A stretch of 64,000 nt of DNA, taken from NCBI GenBank assembly GCA_039028935.1, contig JBCCHD010000001.1:62001-126000 (forward strand). The letters are read 5' to 3'. The notes below the pieces were generated by a model. The model ran no database searches, was not told where the DNA came from, and was given only the letters and a program-made list of their open reading frames with translations. Both the position numbers and the translations under genes were made by a program. Source of the DNA: Pseudomonadota bacterium (GTDB taxonomy: Bacteria; Pseudomonadota; Gammaproteobacteria; Steroidobacterales; SZUA-146). This document shows positions 29,179-37,371 of the stretch, in pieces. Position 1 is the first letter of the stretch. Every line of letters starts with the position of its first letter.

Positions 29179-29327
29179 CTTGTTCTCCGCCGCTGTTAGA
29201 CAAAGCCCCATGCTATCACGCTTGCGTGCCCGCGCCGCCTGTGGGGCGTTAAGCGTCTCAGATTCACACGCGGCAGCGCTGCAGGCTGATACACTGGAGA
29301 AGTGTTATGGGAACAGTGTGAAGAGCC

Positions 29328-30176
29328 ATGCCTCACTCAATGAAATCCGTGGCGATCACGCGTCGTCGTGAAGCTGACTGCGCGATCGATAACGACCACG
29401 TGGCAACCGAAGAGCCGATGGAAGTACGCCTTCGCCATCAAGTGGACGGTAAGTGGACCGAGCGCAGTATCTCGATCACGATGCGTACGCCCGGGAATGA
29501 TGCGGAACTCGCTGCCGGCTTTTTGTTCACCGAAGGTATTGTGCGTGACGCGTCGGACATCGCGCACGCTGAGCACTGCGGTCCGCCCAACGCCAGCGGC
29601 CTGCGCAATGTGGTCAAAGTAACCCTCGCGGAGGGCGTCACGGTCGATGTCGGCAAGCTCATGCGCAATTTTTACACGACGTCCAGTTGTGGCGTGTGCG
29701 GCAAAAGCTCGCTCGAGGCGCTCGATGTGGAAACTCGATTCACCATTCCGGCGCCACGACCGATGTTGACCGATGCTGCGCTCATTGATGCCCCAGCGAA
29801 ACTGCGCGCCACACAGTCTCTGTTTGATTCCACCGGGGGGATCCACGCCTCGGGATTGCTCGATCGCGCCGGTGATTTGCTGGCAGTGCGGGAGGATGTC
29901 GGGCGTCATAATGCCCTGGATAAACTCATAGGACACGCCCTGGGGGAGCGGGCCCTGCCTCTGTCGGAATGTGCGGTATTGCTCAGTGGCCGGGCGAGTT
30001 TCGAGCTGTTACAGAAGAGTTTGATGGCTGGAGTGCCGATTGTGGCGGCGGTAGGCGCGCCGTCGTCGCTTGCAATAGAGTGCGCGGAAGCAAACAACAT
30101 GACACTGGTGGGGTTCCTGCGCGGTTCGGGGTTTAATGTCTACTCCGGTCCTGAGCGCATTATGTTTGATCGCTGA
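29328..30176 (+). CDS. fdhD: Formate dehydrogenase accessory sulfurtransferase FdhD
   Basis: This 282-aa protein is the sulfur carrier that hands sulfur from a cysteine desulfurase to the molybdenum cofactor of formate dehydrogenases, which is required for activity. It carries the conserved reactive pair in SSCGVCGKSS, the family's GNDAELAAGFLFTEGIV near the N-terminus, and the nucleotide-binding-like EDVGRHNALDKLIGHAL. The length fits. It is the first gene of the operon and ends 13 bp before fdsG. In many fds operons this gene (fdsC) lies after fdsA instead, so the order is a local variation. ATG 29340 is an alternative start. Confidence 0.95.
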   Translation: MPHSMKSVAITRRREADCAIDNDHVATEEPMEVRLRHQVDGKWTERSISITMRTPGNDAELAAGFLFTEGIVRDASDIAHAEHCGPPNASGLRNVVKVTLAEGVTVDVGKLMRNFYTTSSCGVCGKSSLEALDVETRFTIPAPRPMLTDAALIDAPAKLRATQSLFDSTGGIHASGLLDRAGDLLAVREDVGRHNALDKLIGHALGERALPLSECAVLLSGRASFELLQKSLMAGVPIVAAVGAPSSLAIECAEANNMTLVGFLRGSGFNVYSGPERIMFDR

Positions 30177-30189
30177 CCCGAGAACCAAC

Positions 30190-30663
30190 ATGACACCGGA
30201 GCAGATAAAACAGCGTACAGCTATCATCGTGGAGTCCATGCAGTTTCTGCCGGGTGGGCTACTGCCTATCTTGCATCGCCTGCAGGATCAGCTTGGCTAT
30301 GTGCCTGAGGAATCGGTGCCCGTGGTGGCTAAAGCGCTTAATCTATCTCGCGCTGAAGTGCACGGTGTAATCAGTTTCTATCATCATTTTCGCCGCACGC
30401 CGCCCGGTCGTCGCACCTTGTTTGTGTGTCGTTCGGAAGCGTGTCAGTCGGTCGGTGGGCGCGCTTTGGAGCAGCATGCCAAAGAACGACTCGGCATCGA
30501 TTGGCATGAAACGACAACGGACGGGAGCGTCACGCTCGAGCCGATTTATTGTCTCGGCAACTGTGCCTGTGCGCCCGCGGTGATGCTCGATGAGCAGGTG
30601 GTCGGTCGGGTGACATCCGGACGACTCGACGCGCTGATCGATGACCTCAGCGCAACTGACTGA
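30190..30663 (+). CDS. fdsG: NAD-dependent formate dehydrogenase gamma subunit FdsG (NuoE-like)
   Basis: This 157-aa thioredoxin-like [2Fe-2S] subunit is equivalent to NuoE of complex I. The four cluster cysteines are present as CRSEAC (Cx4C) and CLGNC (Cx3C). The N-terminal helical part ends in EVHGVISFYHHFRRTPPG, the standard NuoE signature. It starts at ATG 30190, where the preceding frame lies inside fdhD. It passes electrons between the flavin/iron-sulfur subunit FdsB and the complex. It is followed by fdsB after 35 bp. Confidence 0.95.
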   Translation: MTPEQIKQRTAIIVESMQFLPGGLLPILHRLQDQLGYVPEESVPVVAKALNLSRAEVHGVISFYHHFRRTPPGRRTLFVCRSEACQSVGGRALEQHAKERLGIDWHETTTDGSVTLEPIYCLGNCACAPAVMLDEQVVGRVTSGRLDALIDDLSATD

Positions 30664-30698
30664 ACACTGGGACTCAAGTTTCCCTCGGGCGAAATGAC

Positions 30699-32237
30699 AT
30701 GACGACACTGTCTGCTTACATCTCACTTGATACAACCAGTCGCTCGATTGGCGCCGACGAGGTGGCCGCGTTGCTGCAAGCATCCGCCGTTCAACACGGT
30801 ACATCGGTGTCGCTCACGCGAACCGGCACGCGCGGTCTGTTCTGGCTTGAACCGATGATCGAGTTCGACACCGACGCGGGGCGTGTCGCGTTTGGTCCGC
30901 TTGACCCCGGCGATGTGCGCGCGGTGTCGACAGTGATCTCGCCAAAGGGTGAACTCAATACCGAGCACCCGGCCTATCTTGGGTTGCTCGATGAGGTGCC
31001 CGAATTCGCCGGCCAGCTTCGCCATACCTATTCGCGAGTGGGCGTTACCGACCCGCTGTCATTGGCGCAGTATCGTGCGCACCACGGCTACGAGGGCCTG
31101 CAGCGCGCGCTGTCAATGAACAGTGACGATATCGTCGAAGAAATTGCGAATTCGGGCCTTCGTGGTCGTGGTGGCGCCGCGTTTCCAACGGGTATCAAAA
31201 TGCGCACTGTGGCGGCGCAAAACGACACGCAAAAGTACATCGTCTGCAATGCGGACGAGGGCGACTCCGGCACGTTTGCGGATCGCATTATTATGGAAGG
31301 CGATCCGTTCTTGCTCATCGAGGGTATGACGATTGCGGGTGTGGCGTGTGGTGCCACTCAGGGTTACATCTATGTGCGATCCGAATACCCGCAAGCCATC
31401 ACTTTATTGAACAAGGCGCTGGCAACGGCCTATGAGCACCAGCTGTTGGGCGAAAACGTGATGGCTTCGGGCAAACAGTTTGATCTCGAAGTGCGCAAGG
31501 CAGCCGGTGCGTATATTTGCGGCGAGGAAACCTCTCTGCTCGAAAGCTTAGAGGGCAAACGCGGCCTTGTGCGGTTTAAGCCGCCGCTGCCGGCGATCGA
31601 GGGACTATTTGGTAAGCCGACGCTCATCAATAATGTGGTGAGTTTGGTATCAATGCCTGAAATCGTGCGACTCGGTGCGGATAGTTATCATGCCCTCGGC
31701 GTTGAGCGATCCCGCGGAACACTCACGGTACAGCTCGCTGGCAACGTCAAGAAAGGGGGCCTATTTGAGGTGCCGTTTGGCACAGCACTGCGTGACGTGA
31801 TTGAGCAGTTCGGTGGCGGCACGTTGACTGGGCGACCGGTCAAAGCCGTGCAAATTGGTGGCCCGTTAGGCGCATTTGTGCCGCCTGCCCATTTTGATAT
31901 GCCGCTGGACTACGAAGCCTTTGCTGCGCGTGGTGCCATGATCGGTCATGGCGGGATGGTGGTGTTTGACGACACGGCGGACATGGGCGAGATGGCGCGG
32001 TTTTCGATGGAATTTTGCGCGATCGAGTCATGTGGCAAATGCACACCTTGCCGCATTGGTGCGGTGCGGGGTACGGAAGTGATTGACAAAATACGACGTG
32101 GCGAAGAGGTTGACGCACATCGCATTTTGCTGCGGGATTTGTGTAATACAATGGTCGATGGTTCGCTGTGTGCGCTGGGCGGCATGGCGCCGTTTCCGGT
32201 GCTGAGCGTTATGGACCACTTTGAGGAAGAGCTCTAA
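30699..32237 (+). CDS. fdsB: NAD-dependent formate dehydrogenase beta subunit FdsB (NuoF-like)
   Basis: This 512-aa diaphorase subunit takes electrons to FMN and reduces NAD+. An N-terminal thioredoxin-like region of about 100 residues comes first. The FMN/NAD domain follows, with SGLRGRGGAAFPTGIKM, CNADEGDSGTFADRI and GAYICGEETSLLESLEGKRG. The C-terminal [4Fe-4S] motif is ESCGKCTPCRIG plus the later CALGG cysteine. It is the soluble counterpart of NuoF fused with a NuoE-like N-terminus, as in other Fds enzymes. The stop codon overlaps the fdsA start by one base (TAATG), implying coupled synthesis. Confidence 0.96.
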   Translation: MTTLSAYISLDTTSRSIGADEVAALLQASAVQHGTSVSLTRTGTRGLFWLEPMIEFDTDAGRVAFGPLDPGDVRAVSTVISPKGELNTEHPAYLGLLDEVPEFAGQLRHTYSRVGVTDPLSLAQYRAHHGYEGLQRALSMNSDDIVEEIANSGLRGRGGAAFPTGIKMRTVAAQNDTQKYIVCNADEGDSGTFADRIIMEGDPFLLIEGMTIAGVACGATQGYIYVRSEYPQAITLLNKALATAYEHQLLGENVMASGKQFDLEVRKAAGAYICGEETSLLESLEGKRGLVRFKPPLPAIEGLFGKPTLINNVVSLVSMPEIVRLGADSYHALGVERSRGTLTVQLAGNVKKGGLFEVPFGTALRDVIEQFGGGTLTGRPVKAVQIGGPLGAFVPPAHFDMPLDYEAFAARGAMIGHGGMVVFDDTADMGEMARFSMEFCAIESCGKCTPCRIGAVRGTEVIDKIRRGEEVDAHRILLRDLCNTMVDGSLCALGGMAPFPVLSVMDHFEEEL

Positions 32238-35104
32238 TGGCTAGCTGGAAACGGGCAGAACCTGAACACGACTACGGCACGCCAGAGGTGTTGGCGTCGA
32301 CGTTTGTCACGCTCACGATCGATGGTGCGGAAGTGACGGTGCCAGAGGGCACGTCGGTCATGCGCGCAGCCGCGATGAATGGCGTCAGCATCCCTAAGCT
32401 GTGTGCCAGTGAAGATCTTGAGCCGTTTGGCTCCTGCCGGCTGTGTTTGGTCCAAATTGAAGGACGCAAAGGCTTTCCAGCATCGTGCACAACCGAAGTG
32501 GCCGAGGGCATGGTGGTCAACACGCACAATTCGGATATTGCGCGTCTGCGTCGCAACGTGATGGAACTCTACATCAGCGACCACCCGCTCGACTGCCTAA
32601 CCTGTTCAGCCAACGGCGACTGTGAACTTCAGGACATGGCCGGTGCCGTGGGGCTGCGCGAAGTGCGCTACGGTTACGACGGCGCCAATCATATTAATGA
32701 CGAAGCGGATCGATCGGGCGCCTACTTTGACTACGACCCTAGTAAGTGCATCGTCTGTTCCCGCTGCGTGCGTGCATGTGAGGAAGTGCAGGGCACGTTT
32801 GCGCTGACCGTGGACGGTCGTGGGTTCGTGTCTCGGATCGCCGCCAGTCAGAACGATAACTTCGCTGATTCCGAATGTGTATCGTGTGGGGCGTGCGTCA
32901 AGGCGTGTCCGACCGCAACGCTCATGGAAAAGTCAGTCATTGAAATGGGCCAACCTGAAAACGCCACCATTACCACGTGCGCCTATTGCGGCGTCGGCTG
33001 TTCGTTTCGGGCCGAAATGCAAGGCGATCAGCTTGTTCGCATGGTGCCCAACCGCGATGGGCATGCCAATCACGGGCACTCGTGTGTGAAGGGACGCTTT
33101 GCATTTGGTTATTCCAATCATCCTGATCGCATTACAACGCCCATGATTCGTGAGTCGATTCATGAGCCATGGCAACAGGTTGATTGGGAAACGGCCATCG
33201 AATTTACCACCAATCGACTCAAGCATATTCAGAAAAAATATGGGCGACGATCGGTGGGTGGCATTACCTCGTCTCGCTGCAGTAACGAAGAAACCTATCT
33301 CGTGCAGAAGTTTATTCGGGCGGGCTTTGGTAATAACAACGTCGATACCTGCGCCCGCGTCTGTCATTCACCTACCGGCTATGGCCTGAAAACCACCCTT
33401 GGCGAATCGGCGGGCACCCAGGCCTTCGATTCGGTAATGAAGTCGGACGCGATAATGGTCATCGGGTCCAATCCTACCGATGCGCATCCGGTGTTTGGTT
33501 CGCAAATGAAACGTCGCATTCGACAAGGTGCCAAGGTCATCGTGGTTGATCCACGCCAGATCGATCTGGTGAGCAGTCCGCACGCCAAAGCCCATCACCA
33601 CCTGCAGCTCAAGCCGGGCACTAACGTGGCCATCATTAACGCGCTGGCGCATGCGGTGATTGATGCGGGTCTAGAAGATCGCGCCTTTATCGCCGAGCTC
33701 TGCGAAGACGAGGCCTTTGATATCTGGCGTGAATTTATTATGCGCGAGGAAAATTCACCCGAGCACCTGGAGGCCTTTACCGGCGTACCGGCAAGCGACG
33801 TGCGGGCCGCGGCGGTGACGTTCGCCAGTGTACCTAACGGTGCTATTTACTACGGACTGGGAGTCACCGAGCACAGTCAAGGCTCCACGATGGTGATGGG
33901 GATTGCCAATCTTGCCATGCTCACCGGTAATGTAGGTCGCGAAGGGGTTGGCGTAAATCCCATGCGCGGACAAAACAACGTACAGGGCTCGTGCGACATG
34001 GGCTCATTCCCGCACGAACTGCCGGGCTATCGCCATCTTTCCGATGTGGATTCGCGTCGACTGTTTGAGCGTGAGTGGGGCGTTAATCTCGATCCCGAAC
34101 CGGGCTATCGGATTCCCAATATGTTCGATGCGGCTGTCGAGGGCAGTTTCAAAGCGCTGTACATTCAGGGCGAAGACATGGCGCAATCCGACCCCGATAC
34201 TCAGCATGTACACAAAGCGCTGTCATCGATGGAGTGTGTCATCGTGCAGGATCTGTTTCTCAATGAAACCGCCAAGTTCGCGCATGTATTTTTACCGGGA
34301 TCCTCATTCCTCGAAAAAGACGGTACGTTCACCAACGCAGAGCGACGTATTTCTCCCGTGCGAAAGGTGATGGAGCCACGGTCTGGCCTGGCCGACTGGG
34401 AAATCACGATGGCGTTGTCGAACGCGATGGGTTATCCCATGACCTATACCCACCCAAGCGAAATTATGGATGAGATTGCGCGTCTGACCCCAACATTTAC
34501 CGGCGTTAGCTACGCGCGGTTGGACGAGCTGGGCAGCATTCAATGGCCCTGCAACGAGACGGCGCCAGAGGGCACACCCACCATGCATGTCGACGGGTTT
34601 GTGCGAGGCAAGGGTTATTTTGCGCCCACACCGTTTGTCGAAACCACCGAACGCTCGACGCGCAAGTACCCACTGCTGATGACCACGGGTCGCATACTGT
34701 CGCAATACAATGTGGGCGCCCAAACGCGCCGCACAGCAAACATGCAGTATCACGACGAAGACGTGCTTGAAATGCATCCGGCTGATGCGGAGACCCGCGG
34801 TATCAAAGAAGGCGACTGGGTTGGCATCAAAAGTCGCGCTGGAGAGACCGTAATGCGTGCGGTGATGTCAACCAAGGTGCAGCCGGGTGTTGTGTACACC
34901 ACCTTCCACCATCCGCACTCGGGCGCTAATGTGGTGACGACGGATAATTCCGATTGGGCCACCAATTGCCCTGAGTACAAAGTGACGGCGGTAGAGGCCT
35001 ATCCGGTCAGTCAGCCGTCGGAATGGCAGCGCAACTTCCAGAAGTTTACGGATCAGCAGATTGACTACCTGGGCTCGGCGATGGCTGAGCAAAAAGTGCG
35101 CTAG
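32237..35104 (+). CDS. fdsA: NAD-dependent formate dehydrogenase catalytic alpha subunit FdsA
   Basis: This 955-aa molybdenum or tungsten bis-MGD enzyme oxidises formate to CO2. An N-terminal NuoG-like [2Fe-2S] ferredoxin domain (CASEDLEPFGSCRLC) and a His-Cys3 cluster segment (HPLDCLTCSANGDC) come first. Two [4Fe-4S] motifs follow (CIVCSRCVRACE and CVSCGACVKACP), then the FDH-type cluster CAYCGVGC. The metal ligand lies in DTCARVCHSPTGYG, a cysteine version with no selenocysteine codon. The C-terminal dinucleotide-binding domain (NGLRPRTTAN-type region, here NVGAQTRRTANMQYH) is complete. The enzyme is cytoplasmic and forms an Fds(ABG) complex with the neighbouring subunits. Confidence 0.97.
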   Translation: MASWKRAEPEHDYGTPEVLASTFVTLTIDGAEVTVPEGTSVMRAAAMNGVSIPKLCASEDLEPFGSCRLCLVQIEGRKGFPASCTTEVAEGMVVNTHNSDIARLRRNVMELYISDHPLDCLTCSANGDCELQDMAGAVGLREVRYGYDGANHINDEADRSGAYFDYDPSKCIVCSRCVRACEEVQGTFALTVDGRGFVSRIAASQNDNFADSECVSCGACVKACPTATLMEKSVIEMGQPENATITTCAYCGVGCSFRAEMQGDQLVRMVPNRDGHANHGHSCVKGRFAFGYSNHPDRITTPMIRESIHEPWQQVDWETAIEFTTNRLKHIQKKYGRRSVGGITSSRCSNEETYLVQKFIRAGFGNNNVDTCARVCHSPTGYGLKTTLGESAGTQAFDSVMKSDAIMVIGSNPTDAHPVFGSQMKRRIRQGAKVIVVDPRQIDLVSSPHAKAHHHLQLKPGTNVAIINALAHAVIDAGLEDRAFIAELCEDEAFDIWREFIMREENSPEHLEAFTGVPASDVRAAAVTFASVPNGAIYYGLGVTEHSQGSTMVMGIANLAMLTGNVGREGVGVNPMRGQNNVQGSCDMGSFPHELPGYRHLSDVDSRRLFEREWGVNLDPEPGYRIPNMFDAAVEGSFKALYIQGEDMAQSDPDTQHVHKALSSMECVIVQDLFLNETAKFAHVFLPGSSFLEKDGTFTNAERRISPVRKVMEPRSGLADWEITMALSNAMGYPMTYTHPSEIMDEIARLTPTFTGVSYARLDELGSIQWPCNETAPEGTPTMHVDGFVRGKGYFAPTPFVETTERSTRKYPLLMTTGRILSQYNVGAQTRRTANMQYHDEDVLEMHPADAETRGIKEGDWVGIKSRAGETVMRAVMSTKVQPGVVYTTFHHPHSGANVVTTDNSDWATNCPEYKVTAVEAYPVSQPSEWQRNFQKFTDQQIDYLGSAMAEQKVR

Positions 35105-35106
35105 CG

Positions 35107-35331
35107 ATGACTGTTCGAGTGGATAAGCTCGTGCGCATGGCTCAGCAGATTGCCGATAACAATAGTTTTACCCCCGATGTCGACGTGGTTGCCGCCAAAG
35201 TTGCCGATCATATTCAACGTTTCTGGGATCCACGCATGAAGCAGCAGATCATCGACTACGCCAATTCTGGAGAAGCGCAATTGACCCAAGTCGTGACGCG
35301 AGCGGTAAGCCTCATACGCGTGGAGACCTAA
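35107..35331 (+). CDS. fdsD: Formate dehydrogenase delta subunit FdsD
   Basis: This 74-aa protein begins two bases after the fdsA stop codon. FdsD proteins are small, without cofactor-binding residues, and are needed for assembly or activity of soluble formate dehydrogenases. The wording VDKLVRMAQQIADNN and HIQRFWDPRMKQQI is characteristic of the family. No membrane helix is present. It closes the operon fdhD-fdsG-fdsB-fdsA-fdsD. The 116 bp that follow precede the aromatic amino-acid gene and show no terminator hairpin. Confidence 0.92.
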   Translation: MTVRVDKLVRMAQQIADNNSFTPDVDVVAAKVADHIQRFWDPRMKQQIIDYANSGEAQLTQVVTRAVSLIRVET

Positions 35332-35399
35332 CCCATCGTCGGTATTCTATTCGCCGCCGCGCGTAGCGCCGTGGTGAGTCCGGCTGACGATCACGCCGA

Positions 35400-35430
35400 C
35401 TGCAGGGATTGGGTTGCTTTTGACCTGCAG
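35400..35430. repeat. 7-bp inverted repeat before the PDT-PDH gene
   Basis: CTGCAGG (35400-35406) and CCTGCAG (35424-35430) are perfect inverted copies 17 bp apart and end 17 bp before the start codon. It could be an operator or a leader hairpin; no leader peptide rich in Phe or Tyr codons is visible, so classical attenuation is not supported. Confidence 0.3.
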
Positions 35431-35447
35431 TTCGATAGGCTTCGCTC

Positions 35448-37139
35448 ATGACTTCCTCCGATCTTCTTCGTGTCGCCTACTTAGGGCCGGCCGGTAGCTA
35501 CACCCAGCAGGCGGCACAGAAACGCTTTAGCGACGCGCGTTTGGTGTCGTGTGCGTCGATCGAACAAGTGTTTGCTGCGGTGGGCAATGCCGAGGCCCAG
35601 TATGGTGTGGTGCCGATCGAGAACATGCTGCAGGGCTCAGTTACCGAGACGCAGGATGGACTCTACACGTGGCACGACTCGGTACGCATACACGATATGC
35701 TGGTGATGCCGATCGCCCATGCGTTGGGCGGCGTCGGCGTATCGCTCGACGCGGTACGTGATGGCATACAGACTGTCTATTCCAAAGATCAGGCGCTCAA
35801 ACAGTGTTCGGATTATCTAGAGCGCGTATTTCCCAATGCGACCTTGATTGAAGTGGACAGCACCAGCCTCGCGGCAGAACGCGTCATGTCGGCGAACGAT
35901 CCGACATTGGCCGCCATTGCCAGCGAGGCGGCGTTCGCTCAAGTCGGTCTGACGGTACTCGATACGCAGATCGGCAATATACGCGACAACAAAACTCGCT
36001 TTGCAGTGCTTGGGCCACCCAATCCGGATTTGGCCAATGCAACAGGCAGTGACGCCACCGCCTGTGTTATTTATCCACCAGGCGATCGCGTCGGTATTTT
36101 GGAAGAAATTCTCGCGGTAATCAGTCGTGATCACGGACTGAGTTTGTCGTCGATTCACTCTCGCCCTGATCGTCGCGGTGCGTTTCGATTTTATATAGAA
36201 ATTGAAGGGCATCTGAAAGATGCCGCCGTTCGACACTGCATCGACGCACTTCGCCGAAAACTGGCCGATGATCTGGCCGAAATTTTGGTGTTCGGTAGCT
36301 ATCCCAGGTGCCCCTTTAACCCGCCCAAGCTCAGCACAATCGGCATTGTCGGCGGTACGGGCAAGATGGGAGCCTGGTTTCGCGAGCTGTTTGAAAAAGC
36401 AGGCTATGAGGTGTTGTTATCGGGACTTAACAGCGAATTGAGCGTCGAGCAGTGCGTCAAGCAATCGCAGGCGGTATTGCTTAATGTTCCGATCACCCAT
36501 TCGGTTCAAGTTGCGCGAGACGTGGCGGCTTGGCTGGAGCCTGGGCAGCTCGTGCTCGACAACACGTCGGTGAAGGGGCAGGTGATGGATGCCCTTCTCG
36601 ACGCTGTGCCAGAGGGCGTTGAAGTGCTGGGTATGCACACCATCTTTGGTCCAGAAGTCGACTCGTTGCGTAAGCGGAATACCGTGTTTACTCGCACGGC
36701 CAAGTCCGGCGAATTGGCTGAAGAATTTGAACACATTTTTTATAAATACGGTGCGCAGCTGAGCTATACCGATGAAGCCAATCACGACCAGCAGATGGCT
36801 TTTCATCAGAATCTTGAGCACTTTACCAAGCTGGTGTTGGCGGAAGTGCTGTCTAAACATGTGGCCGACCCATCGGGCACGGTGGCCTACAGCTCGCCAA
36901 ATTCGCGAGCGTCGCTGCGTACGATGGCGCGCGTCCTGAGGGTGGATGCGAAATTACTCGCGGATATTCAGGCGCACAACGAGCAAGGCCCGGAAATGCT
37001 TCGCCAATTCATGACTATTGCGCATGAGTTGCTCGCGCTGATTGAGAACAAAGACTTTGATGCGTTGCTCCAACGCATACAGTTCAACTCAGACGCACTG
37101 GGAGAAGATCTGCTGGCAGAGCTGCTTTATAACGAGTAG
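35448..37139 (+). CDS. Fused prephenate dehydratase-ACT-prephenate dehydrogenase
   Basis: This 563-aa protein joins two competing branch enzymes. Residues about 8-190 form a prephenate dehydratase: YLGPAGSYTQQAAQKRF, VPIENMLQGSV and the catalytic KTRFAVLG near 181-188. An ACT regulatory domain follows (about 200-280), with HSRPDRRGAFRFYIEIEGH in place of the usual ESRP site. From about 295 to the end lies a TyrA-like dehydrogenase with the Rossmann loop GIVGGTGKMG, DNTSVKGQVM and GMHTIFGPEVDSL, whose histidine is the expected catalytic one. No chorismate mutase domain is present at either end, unlike the enteric PheA and TyrA fusions. The product should convert prephenate to both phenylpyruvate and 4-hydroxyphenylpyruvate, with phenylalanine feedback through ACT. 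It is preceded by 116 bp after fdsD and appears to be transcribed independently. Confidence 0.88.
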   Translation: MTSSDLLRVAYLGPAGSYTQQAAQKRFSDARLVSCASIEQVFAAVGNAEAQYGVVPIENMLQGSVTETQDGLYTWHDSVRIHDMLVMPIAHALGGVGVSLDAVRDGIQTVYSKDQALKQCSDYLERVFPNATLIEVDSTSLAAERVMSANDPTLAAIASEAAFAQVGLTVLDTQIGNIRDNKTRFAVLGPPNPDLANATGSDATACVIYPPGDRVGILEEILAVISRDHGLSLSSIHSRPDRRGAFRFYIEIEGHLKDAAVRHCIDALRRKLADDLAEILVFGSYPRCPFNPPKLSTIGIVGGTGKMGAWFRELFEKAGYEVLLSGLNSELSVEQCVKQSQAVLLNVPITHSVQVARDVAAWLEPGQLVLDNTSVKGQVMDALLDAVPEGVEVLGMHTIFGPEVDSLRKRNTVFTRTAKSGELAEEFEHIFYKYGAQLSYTDEANHDQQMAFHQNLEHFTKLVLAEVLSKHVADPSGTVAYSSPNSRASLRTMARVLRVDAKLLADIQAHNEQGPEMLRQFMTIAHELLALIENKDFDALLQRIQFNSDALGEDLLAELLYNE

Positions 37140-37371
37140 CTCGACGACAGATGCAGGGGTGAACGACGCTGAGAACGTGTAGCGAGCACCCACTTCCACC
37201 TTTCTTCCTCGTGCTTGCGCGCACTTTTTCCGGCATTGTGTGTTGGGCTGGCTCGGTAGAGCCTGGAATCTCCGACTCGTCGCCATGTTTGCAGTGCACT
37301 GTCGAGATGCCGCGCAAAGTTTCCCAGCACCGCCACTGGACCGGCCAACGGTCGGCCCTTAGAATTCCGCC

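Noticed and set aside
32237-35104. Selenocysteine-containing formate dehydrogenase
   Set aside because: The metal-ligand position is a cysteine in CARVC and the reading frame contains no in-frame TGA, so no SECIS element is needed.
35448-37139. Two separate genes pheA and tyrA joined by a sequencing error
   Set aside because: The frame is uninterrupted through both domains and the linker after the ACT domain has no stop codon, ribosome binding site or start of its own. A sequencing deletion cannot be excluded without reads, but nothing suggests one.
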